This document shows positions 7,948 to 12,979 of a stretch of 20,251 nucleotides of DNA, one piece after another; the first letter of the stretch is position 1, and every line of letters starts with the position of its first letter. The notes under the pieces were generated by a model. That model made no database searches and had not been told where the DNA came from. It was given only the letters and a program-made list of their open reading frames with translations. Origin of the DNA: a virus; IMG/VR virus record IMGVR_UViG_3300044482_000039, positions 1-20,251 of that record. One strand, 5' to 3'. A program made the position numbers and the translations under genes.

Positions 7948-8211
7948 CTACCTTGTTGCCCTGGCAGCGCGCATTATCTTAGCGATAGTGCCAAAACTTG
8001 TAATAACCGCTTTGCCGGAAGCATGGGAGCTTCCCTCCACGCCACTAGACATAATCGCTATGGCCTGTGCGCGCGCCATAGCCGCGACACCTGCACATTG
8101 AGCCATGGCAATGAACATCCGCCTCTTATAAGGCTTAGACATCGCCGTATCTATCCACTTAACGCCGCGCCACTTGGATGACTTACGCTTCCTGTTACGT
8201 TGTAGGCTCAT
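7948..8211 (-). CDS. Unknown basic protein (87 aa) coupled to upstream gene
   Basis: The ORF starts at 8211 (MSLQRNRKRKSSKWRGVKW) and its ATGA overlaps the stop of the preceding gene by 4 nt, the best argument that it is real. The N-terminal 20 residues are strongly basic. A following alanine/methionine-rich stretch (MFIAMAQCAGVAAMARAQAIAIM, about residues 32-54) could be a weak membrane helix or buried helix. No family recognised. It has no strong Shine-Dalgarno of its own, consistent with coupling. Confidence 0.5.
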   Translation of the reverse strand: MSLQRNRKRKSSKWRGVKWIDTAMSKPYKRRMFIAMAQCAGVAAMARAQAIAIMSSGVEGSSHASGKAVITSFGTIAKIMRAARATR

Positions 8212-8708
8212 TTCACCACCCCTGTGATGCGGAAGGCGATGATGTCGTGCTCAGAATTATCATTTTCCCAGCATATATCCCACCTGGAAGAGGCGGCCGT
8301 ATTCCCGCCGCGATCCGTGCCACCCCCACGGAATACCACCTCCACCTCCACGTTACCAGGCACAGGGAATTTGCCTCCAGCCCAGTAGTAGAATGGGGAT
8401 TCATCAGGAACCCATGAGCTAATGCCGATTGGAGGACGAACTATTGTTTGTTTACTGTTCAGATTTATAACCGGCAATCCACCATACTGCTCAAAGAACT
8501 CCCAGTTGACCGCGTCCCAGTCAATCTCAGGTTTCGTGTCGTCGATGATGGCGAACTCAAACATCGACATATTCCACCTAGTATGTGTAGCGCCACAAGT
8601 AAACCTCCACGGGAACCTATTGTCTGTGCGGTAGGCGAACGGCTCACCCTCACTAGCGCGCTTTAGCACTTCCCACGGTTCAAGACCTTCGATTACTTTG
8701 ATTTTCAT
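8208..8708 (-). CDS. Phage hypothetical protein (166 aa), accessory early-region family
   Basis: The ORF starts MKIKVIEGLEPWEVLKRASEG after a strong GGGAGAG 4-5 nt from the ATG. The C-terminal half (FPVPGNVEVEVVFRGGG, then RWDICWENDNSEHDIIAFRI) follows a pattern I associate with small phage proteins that have a PVP..V.V.FR motif, a central W and a DIIAYRV-like ending. Their function is unknown. It is rich in tryptophan and aromatic residues. Its stop overlaps the next gene by 4 nt. It belongs to the leftward accessory region between replication control and packaging genes. Confidence 0.65.
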   Translation of the reverse strand: MKIKVIEGLEPWEVLKRASEGEPFAYRTDNRFPWRFTCGATHTRWNMSMFEFAIIDDTKPEIDWDAVNWEFFEQYGGLPVINLNSKQTIVRPPIGISSWVPDESPFYYWAGGKFPVPGNVEVEVVFRGGGTDRGGNTAASSRWDICWENDNSEHDIIAFRITGVVK

Positions 8709-8738
8709 TTCACTCTCCCGTTATTTAGACAATACTAG

Positions 8739-8888
8739 TCATAAGAGCTTCTGTGGAATCCATCCCACAAGGCTATTGTTCACAAGCCATTCAAAGCATC
8801 TATACGTTTATCCGCATCACTTCCCAATCCTTGGAGGGTGACCCTGTTCCTGATTCCACATACAACGGTTTACGCTTCTTGCTCCCCC
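8739..8888 (-). pseudogene. Possible decayed small gene with lost start and frameshift
   Basis: On the minus strand GGGGGAGCAAGAAGCG (from 8888) resembles the GGGGAAAGAAGATG leaders used by the two genes just upstream, but with GCG where ATG would be. The frame that follows reads KPLYVESGTGSPSKDWEVM up to TAG at 8802-8800. A -1 shift near 8803-8808 would continue with YRCFEWLVNNSLVGWIPQK to TGA at 8741-8739. Protein-like composition in two abutting frames plus a broken start suggests a decayed gene, or less likely a frameshifted gene with a TTG start at 8865. Confidence 0.25.
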
Positions 8889-8986
8889 GCTCTTAAAAGG
8901 GGTGTATAGATAACTGTGCATCTGGTACGCCAAGGCATTAACTCAGCCTGTTGTTGACCCATTCGAGAGGCCCAGACGCAAGAAAA

Positions 8987-9088
8987 GACAGCTTTAGTTG
9001 TTCTGCGTCCGGTAAGCTGGTCGGCAACACGGATTCCCCTAAGGGTTTAAGACGCAGAACACTGAAACTGTCTTCTAGGATGCCGACC
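8987..9088. repeat. Two interleaved inverted repeats; possible structured RNA
   Basis: Arm b (8987-9009) and arm b' (9051-9072) are imperfect inverted repeats sharing a perfect 10-bp core (GTTCTGCGTC / GACGCAGAAC) and outer GACAG/CTGTC. A second pair, GGTCGGCA (9019-9026) with TGCCGACC (9081-9088), crosses it in order b-a-b'-a', a pseudoknot-like topology. A small CCC/GGG hairpin sits in the central loop. There is no convincing ORF over it. It lies in the 8709-9092 gap of the leftward operon. Known RNA class: none recognised. Confidence 0.45.
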
Positions 9089-9092
9089 AAAG

Positions 9093-9236
9093 CTACCTAC
9101 CACCGATTATAGCCTCCTTCGGCTTAACAATCCACAGTACCCTCCCGCACGCCTTGCACTGCTCGAAACTTCCTACCTCCTTTTTCTTCCTAATTACCGT
9201 ATGGGATGATGTCTCACCGCCACATTTGCACTGCAT
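9093..9236 (-). CDS. Small zinc-ribbon-like protein (47 aa)
   Basis: The ORF reads MQCKCGGETSSHTVIRKK and later EQCKACGRVLWIVKPK, giving a CxC...CxxC four-cysteine arrangement typical of a small zinc ribbon. The Shine-Dalgarno AGGGGAAAGAAG directly precedes the ATG at 9236 and is identical to the leader of the next gene upstream. Such small Zn proteins are common in phage early regions. Specific function unknown. Confidence 0.65.
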   Translation of the reverse strand: MQCKCGGETSSHTVIRKKKEVGSFEQCKACGRVLWIVKPKEAIIGGR

Positions 9237-9263
9237 CTTCTTTCCCCTATTCTACCGGCTTCT

Positions 9264-9521
9264 TCAAACCTTTAAGGTTCCCATCGCCGCCATGTAGCAC
9301 CCCAGAAGACCTGCATCTACATAATCATCAATGCGCTTGTCAATATCCTTGTGCCGAATTGACAGCATGTCAGCACCTTTTGCCGTTGTCCCGCCGCCTG
9401 TCTTTGCTCGGATCTCTTCGGCAACCTTCTCCAGCGCCTCATCGGTCACAAATTTCATTATTACAGGATTGGCTCTGTAGTTCATGATTGCCTGTGCTGC
9501 GTGATTTGCTAAAGTTTCCAT
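9264..9521 (-). CDS. Unknown helical protein (85 aa)
   Basis: The ORF starts METLANHAAQAIMNYRANP after AGGGGAAAGAAGATG, a strong ribosome binding site. It is mostly helical and charged (DEALEKVAEEIRAKTGG; HKDIDKRIDDYVDAGLLG). No family recognised. A promoter-like leader (9522-9606) lies directly upstream and resembles that of the first gene of the leftward operon at 11927, so transcription may restart here. Confidence 0.6.
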   Translation of the reverse strand: METLANHAAQAIMNYRANPVIMKFVTDEALEKVAEEIRAKTGGGTTAKGADMLSIRHKDIDKRIDDYVDAGLLGCYMAAMGTLKV

Positions 9522-9606
9522 CTTCTTTCCCCTGTTCGTTTTCGATGATTCATTATCAGCCTAAACCGCCATGATGTGAAATACCGATTTTCTATGCCGG
9601 TATTAA
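9522..9606 (-). promoter_or_regulatory. Leader/promoter-like region, duplicated upstream of 11927
   Basis: On the minus strand it contains TTAATACCGGCATAGAAAA (9606-9588), then ATTTCACAT...CAT, then AATGAATCATCGAA, in the same order as 12006-11935. The first element lies in a hairpin loop: AATACCG (9580-9586) pairs with CGGTATT (9598-9604). This looks like a shared phage promoter or operator plus leader. Confidence 0.45.
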
Positions 9607-9607
9607 C

Positions 9608-9742
9608 TCACTTTATCCTCCCAATCACCCTGGCGACCATTCTCATTATCCCTACCCTGACCAACCTCTGGCCGAGCCTGTTGCGCTGTATGGCGTTAAA
9701 CCAGCCCATGAGGGACGCGAGCCTATATAGTAAGCTGCGCAC
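9608..9742 (-). CDS. Small basic protein (44 aa), GTG start, coupled to leader ORF
   Basis: GTG at 9742 opens a strongly basic, hydrophobic frame containing RLASLMGWFNAIQRNRLGQR and ending RVIGRIK. Its GTG overlaps the stop of a 21-codon ORF upstream (TAGTG), so translation is likely coupled; no good Shine-Dalgarno of its own is visible. Amphipathic arginine-rich composition resembles tiny phage proteins of unknown function. It starts where the next cassette of the minus-strand attC region would start, but the recombination site there is not canonical. Confidence 0.5.
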   Translation of the reverse strand: MRSLLYRLASLMGWFNAIQRNRLGQRLVRVGIMRMVARVIGRIK

Positions 9743-9807
9743 TACAGGCAGGCCGCACAGGTGACGATATGGACTATTTCTATGGCGTATCCGCAGAGCA
9801 TTATCAT
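9742..9807 (-). CDS. 21-aa leader ORF, coupled to 9608-9742
   Basis: ATG at 9807 follows CAGGAGAAACAA, a good Shine-Dalgarno. It encodes MIMLCGYAIEIVHIVTCAAC plus Leu, hydrophobic with three cysteines. The TAG stop overlaps the next GTG. It parallels the attC-embedded leader frames found elsewhere in this window. A hydrophobic micro-protein role is equally possible. Confidence 0.45.
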   Translation of the reverse strand: MIMLCGYAIEIVHIVTCAACL

Positions 9808-9870
9808 TTGTTTCTCCTGTATAGGAAGAGTCTGTCTATTTCTGTTTGCATAGAGTCTGCCTAACTCGTG

Positions 9871-10131
9871 TTATGGCTCAATAGGAATGTGAGTCCACCT
9901 GTCTGGGTCTCTGTAGTTATTATCCACATCAACACAAGCAGTCCCTCCGTATCTATCGCATTTAATATGTATAACTCTAAACACGAATGGCCTATGCTGG
10001 CCCTTCCTTCCAATTACCCACACTCCGGCAGGAGGAAGTCCGTCTTCCTTTTTAGTCCAATTAGCCATAACAAAGCGCTCGTGCCGACCTGCTGCGTCGG
10101 CGTCTGATTTAATTGCGGTGGTTTCGGTCAT
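9871..10131 (-). CDS. Cassette gene A: DUF551-like protein with attC-encoded N-terminus
   Basis: From ATG at 10131 the product is 86 aa. Residues 1-21 (MTETTAIKSDADAAGRHERF) are encoded inside the attC site. The cassette-encoded part begins at the in-frame ATG at 10068, within R', and reads MANWTKKEDGLPPAGVWVIG. It ends DRWTHIPIEP, resembling the W..LPP.GV.V......W.PLP pattern of DUF551-type phage proteins. ATG at 10137 is also possible. However, GGAG is 9 nt from 10131, and the homologous attC at 15954-16061 keeps only the 10131-equivalent start. Both long and short products may be made. The TAA lies in the R'' box. Function unknown. Confidence 0.65.
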   Translation of the reverse strand: MTETTAIKSDADAAGRHERFVMANWTKKEDGLPPAGVWVIGRKGQHRPFVFRVIHIKCDRYGGTACVDVDNNYRDPDRWTHIPIEP

Positions 10132-10185
10132 CGTCATTGTCTCCAGTTGTTTCGGGCCGCAGGCAGCACAGCTTTGTAGTTATTC
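10065..10185 (-). mobile_element. attC recombination site (minus orientation)
   Basis: Minus-strand elements in order: R'' GAATAAC (10185-10179); 6-nt spacer; L'' GCTGTGC (10172-10166); variable region; L' GCACGAGC (10084-10077); 5-nt spacer; R' GTTATGG (10071-10065). L'' and L' pair over 7 bp with exactly one extra-helical base in L'. ATAAC pairs with GTTAT. Total 121 bp. These are the diagnostic parts of integron attC sites. About 89 of 108 bases match the + strand site at 15954-16061 (hand count). Confidence 0.7.
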
Positions 10186-10186
10186 G

Positions 10187-10465
10187 TCAGTACCATCCAC
10201 TTGATCTGAAATGTGGCGGGTTCTTTTTATATTCCGAAGCCTGCTCCAGTGCTCTAATCCCGATAGCCTCCACATCGCTATTCGATAGACGGTCAAACCA
10301 ATCAGCGCCAGAGCTATCAACGCACGATTGAACCTCGGCAGACGGTGACATGATGCCAACGCTAGTATCTGTGCCCTCAATCTCTACTTCGCACGCGAGA
10401 TCTACCTCTGCGTAAAAATCACCGGCGCAGTCGTAATGCTCATGCGCCCAGTTTACGGTAATCAT
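10187..10465 (-). CDS. Unknown acidic protein (92 aa)
   Basis: The chosen start is ATG at 10465 (MITVNWAHEHYDCAGDFYAE), preceded by GAGGTGGG at good spacing. A longer in-frame ATG at 10483 lacks that spacing. It overlaps the stop of the upstream 27-codon ORF (ATGA). The protein is acidic with a beta-rich first half (YAEVDLACEVEIEGTDTS) and helical second half (SDVEAIGIRALEQASEY). It ends just before the R'' box of the attC site. A complement of that R'' was not found at its 5' side, so it is probably a resident phage gene rather than a full cassette. Confidence 0.55.
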   Translation of the reverse strand: MITVNWAHEHYDCAGDFYAEVDLACEVEIEGTDTSVGIMSPSAEVQSCVDSSGADWFDRLSNSDVEAIGIRALEQASEYKKNPPHFRSSGWY

Positions 10466-10545
10466 GGAACCCACCTCACGCAACGATTCTTTCCGAGAAA
10501 TAGCATAAGCTCGCGCATTGTCATGTCCTTTGGTAGATTAATCAT
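10462..10545 (-). CDS. Micro-ORF (27 aa) between two overlapping genes
   Basis: ATG at 10545 (MINLPKDMTMRELMLFLGKN) has GGAGG 8 nt upstream, and its TGA overlaps the next gene's ATG. An ATG at 10551 is too close to the Shine-Dalgarno. It overlaps the end of the preceding gene by 8 nt. Context supports expression, but function is unknown. Confidence 0.45.
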   Translation of the reverse strand: MINLPKDMTMRELMLFLGKNRCVRWVP

Positions 10546-10771
10546 TGCCATACCCTCCCATGTGATACCGATGCGCACCATCCTGGATAAGGCCGACCTG
10601 CTCACGCCACCAGGACTCAGCAGACCGACCAACCCTCCGGCGCACTGCTCTGGTAGTTTTAGACCAGCTAGACCCGATCAATGCCTCAGTATTCATTGAG
10701 CCAACATCAAAGCGGTAGCAGTCGAGGTTATACGGTGGGTAGTTGGTGCGTTTTACATAGTACTGTTTCAT
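10538..10771 (-). CDS. Unknown phage protein (77 aa)
   Basis: The ORF starts MKQYYVKRTNYPPYNLDCYR after a near-perfect AGGAGGTGG Shine-Dalgarno. It is basic in the middle (RAVRRRVGRSAESWWREQ) and tyrosine/tryptophan-rich. It follows the coiled-coil gene by 11 nt in the leftward operon and overlaps the next micro-ORF. No family recognised. Confidence 0.6.
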   Translation of the reverse strand: MKQYYVKRTNYPPYNLDCYRFDVGSMNTEALIGSSWSKTTRAVRRRVGRSAESWWREQVGLIQDGAHRYHMGGYGND

Positions 10772-10782
10772 TTTACCACCTC

Positions 10783-11718
10783 CTAGTATTTAATCATCAT
10801 GTTTTCGACAGATCCAGATAACACCAATTTGATGAAAGCCTTTCCTTCCTTGTCACCAATGCCAGCCGATAGCATAGCCTCAAGAATAGCGTTGTTCACT
10901 TTTCTGCGATTCTCTTTGTCTTTTGCCCGTGCCGCGTCCTCATCAGATATGCGTTTTTCTTCCGCCACCCTGGCTGACTCTTTCGCATCTGCTGCATCCT
11001 TGGCGGCTTTCTCTGATGCCGCAACGTCATTAATCCTGCGCTGCTCTGCTGCTTTCTCAGCCTCTAACTGCTCGCGCTTTGCTCGCTCTTCCGATGCTTT
11101 CGCCTCTGCAACTTTCCGCTCTTGTTCCGCCCTCTCTTTAGCTGCTGATTCGCGCTCGTTGGCAATTGCCTGTTCTGCTGCATCCTTGGCAATTTGAGCC
11201 TCGCGTTTAATGCGCGCCTCCTCTACCTCTTTACGTTCAACCTCAACGCGTTCCGCCTCTGCAATTTCTAACTTTTCAGCAGCTATGCGCTCAATCTCAA
11301 AATTCCTGTCGAATAGCTCGTTTTCCATCACCGCAAAATCGTAAGCGTCAGCAACATCTTTAGCGAGCCTTTCACCTTCAATGCGCGCCTTTTCAGCTTC
11401 CTCCCAGTCAGTTAAAGGTTTACGAACCTCATCACGCAGAGCATCAAGCCTGTCACGAATCATCTTCCGCTCGTTGTCAACGGCCTTTGATTTAGACTTC
11501 CAGTCTGTCACCAGGTCTTTACCAAGACCATCAAGCGCCGTCTTGGACTGAGACACCCTGTAAGCAAGTGAAGCTATTTCCTTGCGCCCTGTGGCCGTTG
11601 ACAGGTCAGGCACGAAACTACGCACCTCTGATTCGATCTTTCCAACAATCGCTTCAGCACTGTCGCAGCAATAAACCTCTAAAGCTGTAGTTTTTTCACT
11701 AATCACTAAATCATTCAT
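10783..11718 (-). CDS. Long coiled-coil early phage protein (311 aa)
   Basis: The start at 11718 (MNDLVISEKTTALEVYC) is chosen because GGAGGTGATAAA precedes it; the frame is open 16 codons further upstream but without support. A globular N-terminal part of about 90 residues is followed by a long Glu/Ala/Lys/Arg-rich coiled coil (about 95-275), then a short C-terminal domain (NNAILEAMLSAGIGDKEGKAF). Many phages carry such a protein near recombination genes. The C-terminal pattern resembles proteins annotated only as coil-containing. A role in DNA metabolism is possible by context but not shown. Its ATG overlaps the stop of the winged-helix-like gene. Confidence 0.65.
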   Translation of the reverse strand: MNDLVISEKTTALEVYCCDSAEAIVGKIESEVRSFVPDLSTATGRKEIASLAYRVSQSKTALDGLGKDLVTDWKSKSKAVDNERKMIRDRLDALRDEVRKPLTDWEEAEKARIEGERLAKDVADAYDFAVMENELFDRNFEIERIAAEKLEIAEAERVEVERKEVEEARIKREAQIAKDAAEQAIANERESAAKERAEQERKVAEAKASEERAKREQLEAEKAAEQRRINDVAASEKAAKDAADAKESARVAEEKRISDEDAARAKDKENRRKVNNAILEAMLSAGIGDKEGKAFIKLVLSGSVENMMIKY

Positions 11719-11927
11719 TTTATCACCTCCATTTGATACCGGTAAATTCCGGCATCGCGCTGACATTTTATTTTCTTTCCATTGTCGCGCAGTTCCGAGA
11801 TTATTGAGTTAACGGCGCATACGTGAGCGGCCATCATGATGTACCTCGTGCTGTGCGGATTGCCATCACCGAGTATTGATAATACCCTGCGCAACCGTTC
11901 GCTCTTTTCTATTTTTGCTGAGTTCAT
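11715..11927 (-). CDS. Small winged-helix-like protein (70 aa), first gene of leftward operon
   Basis: The start MNSAKIEKSERLRRVLSILG follows an AGGAGGTGATAT leader. The sequence RRVLSILGDGNPHSTRYIMMA ... VNSIISELRDNGKKIKC ... YRYQM fits a winged helix fold: first helix, a recognition-like helix ending ELRDNG, then a beta wing. Such small HTH proteins in phages act in regulation or replication control. It is the promoter-proximal gene of the leftward operon and overlaps the next gene by 4 nt. Function is inferred from fold only. Confidence 0.55.
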   Translation of the reverse strand: MNSAKIEKSERLRRVLSILGDGNPHSTRYIMMAAHVCAVNSIISELRDNGKKIKCQRDAGIYRYQMEVIK

Positions 11928-12010
11928 ATATCACCTCCTGTTCGATGATTCATTCTCTGACAGTTTCTATGATATGTGAAATGGAATGTTTCTATACCCA
12001 TATAAGTAAA
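11928..12010 (-). promoter_or_regulatory. Leftward operon leader/promoter region
   Basis: Minus-strand order: CTTATATGGGTATAGAAAC (12007-11989), ATTTCACATATCATAGAAAC (11982-11963), AATGAATCATCGAA, AGGAGG. The same blocks occur before the gene at 9521, and the first block recurs elsewhere in the window. TATAGA or CATATCAT could serve as a -10; no strong -35 is seen. It lies just downstream of a leftward terminator. Confidence 0.45.
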
Positions 12011-12021
12011 ATCTATAGGCA

Positions 12022-12046
12022 TAAAAAAGCCCCACATAAGCGGGGC
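12022..12046 (-). terminator. Rho-independent terminator, leftward
   Basis: On the minus strand a GC-rich stem GCCCC...GGGGC (12046-12042 with 12033-12029) encloses an 8-nt loop and is followed by CTTTTTTAT (down to 12022). All genes immediately to the right run the other way. It would therefore stop either antisense transcripts or a leftward transcript starting within about 200 bp, upstream of the leftward operon. Confidence 0.75.
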
Positions 12047-12097
12047 AATGGTGTTGCAGGAGGTGTATGGACAGTATAGCGGCTTAATCTGGCTTGT

Positions 12098-12132
12098 CTA
12101 GTCTGTATGCGTGTGCTAGTCTTGTTTGCGTG
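12098..12132 (+). repeat. Tandem direct repeat in divergent control region
   Basis: CTAGTCTGTATGCGTG (12098-12113) and CTAGTCTTGTTTGCGTG (12116-12132) are near-identical and 18 bp apart, about two helical turns. The position between divergent operons suggests operator or iteron-like binding sites. CTAGTCTGT also occurs on the minus strand near 7840. Confidence 0.5.
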
Positions 12133-12160
12133 ATATAGCAGTCACCTTAAATAGTTAACA

Positions 12161-12230
12161 AAGCTCTGTTGTCTTTCCTGGTCGGGTACTATTTCCCACT
12201 GCTATCCAGGTAAGACGGCAGAGCTTTTTT
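12161..12230 (+). promoter_or_regulatory. Long terminator-like hairpin in leader of replication operon
   Basis: Three perfectly paired segments (AAGCTCTG 12161-12168 with 12219-12226; GTCTT 12171-12175 with AAGAC 12212-12216; CCTGG 12177-12181 with CCAGG 12206-12210) make an 18-bp stem. It is interrupted by symmetric 2x2 and 1x1 internal loops, with a GGG/CCC mini-stem in the apical loop. A run of T (12225-12230) follows directly. It sits 14 nt before the start of the first replication gene. This is consistent with an attenuator or an antitermination target controlling the operon. Confidence 0.6.
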
Positions 12231-12244
12231 ATTGCGAGGCAAAA

Positions 12245-12979
12245 ATGCACTACTACCAATTTAACATAGCAGATTATCGAAAGGATACGGCCCACCTGTC
12301 ACCGATTGAGCATTACATATATCGGCAGCTGATGGATAGCTATTACCTAGATGAGAAGGCAATACCGAAAGAAACCCAGTCGGTTATGCGGCGGTTATGC
12401 ATCGGTTCTGATGGTTTAGAAATGCTTAATAATGTACTAGTTGATTTCTTCTTTTTAGTTGGTGATGAGTGGCATCATAAGCGGATAGATGCTGAAATTA
12501 ATTCATACCATGAAAAGGCTGCAACTAATAAAGAAAATGGCAAAAAGGGAGGCAGGCCAAGAAATCAACAACTTAGCGATGCTAATAAACCGAAAATAAC
12601 CCAGCCGGTTAATTCCGCTAACCAAAACGAAAGCGAAACGAAGCCTAACCAAGAACCAAAGAACCAAGAACCAAGGAACCAAAGAACCAATAACAACAGT
12701 AAAACAAAACTAAACTTCGAGTCATGGCCAAATGAGCCAAGTGCTGACATTCTTTCAGACTGGAAGAAGGTGAGACAGAGCAAGAAAGCCCCACTAACGC
12801 AGACAGCTATTTCGAGAATGGCAAAGGAGATAGTTTTAGCTCATGCAAGCGGGTTTACTGTTGACGACTGCATTGGTCAAGCAGTGGAAAGGGGGTGGAC
12901 AGGATTCAAGGCCGAATGGATGCTGAATTGCAACGGGGTAGAAAAACAACAGCCATCGAATTACAAGGATCTGAACTAA
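12245..12979 (+). CDS. YdaU-like (DUF1376) replication protein
   Basis: A 244-residue protein beginning MHYYQFNIADYRKDTAHLSP with the DUF1376 pattern: an N-terminal IADY..DTAHLS..E...Y..LMD.YY motif and a winged-helix-like first 85 residues, then KKGGRPR. A low-complexity Asn/Gln/Pro/Glu linker follows (about residues 120-155). The C-terminal domain is DnaT/phage-initiator-like with the ERGWTGFKAEW motif. Such proteins pair with a DnaB-type helicase, which is the next gene and overlaps by one base (TAATG). Likely role: origin recognition or helicase loading. The Shine-Dalgarno is GCGAGG; an extensive leader hairpin lies just upstream. Confidence 0.75.
   Translation: MHYYQFNIADYRKDTAHLSPIEHYIYRQLMDSYYLDEKAIPKETQSVMRRLCIGSDGLEMLNNVLVDFFFLVGDEWHHKRIDAEINSYHEKAATNKENGKKGGRPRNQQLSDANKPKITQPVNSANQNESETKPNQEPKNQEPRNQRTNNNSKTKLNFESWPNEPSADILSDWKKVRQSKKAPLTQTAISRMAKEIVLAHASGFTVDDCIGQAVERGWTGFKAEWMLNCNGVEKQQPSNYKDLN
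12640..12705 (+). repeat. Degenerate AACCAAGAACCAA tandem repeat within replication gene
   Basis: Short AACCAA-type units repeat in the linker-coding part of the YdaU-like gene, encoding NQEPKNQEPRNQ. Copy number could vary by slippage without affecting the flanking domains. Confidence 0.6.

Larger units (their letters stand above)
9742..10185 (-). mobile_element. Minus-strand integron-type cassette region (attC + cassette A)
   Basis: Reading leftward: attC site 10185-10065, then a cassette beginning at the R' sequence GTTATGGC (10071-10064) and carrying one ORF. The R'' GCCATAAC (9877-9870) is an exact 8-bp complement of the cassette's own first bases, and the ORF stop lies inside R''. A possible degenerate next attC follows: AGGCAG near 9861-9856 can pair with CTGCCT near 9745-9751, but the expected GTT of R' is absent (GTAGTG instead). 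No integrase gene is present. Confidence 0.65.

Noticed and set aside
10799-11197. 132-codon open frame antisense to the coiled-coil gene
   Set aside because: It is a compositional shadow of the Ala/Glu/Lys-rich gene, with no Shine-Dalgarno and serine/alanine-only protein.
12895-12978. 28-codon N-terminal extension of DnaB
   Set aside because: It overlaps the end of the YdaU-like gene; the start at 12979 has a TAATG junction and gives the normal DnaB N-terminus.
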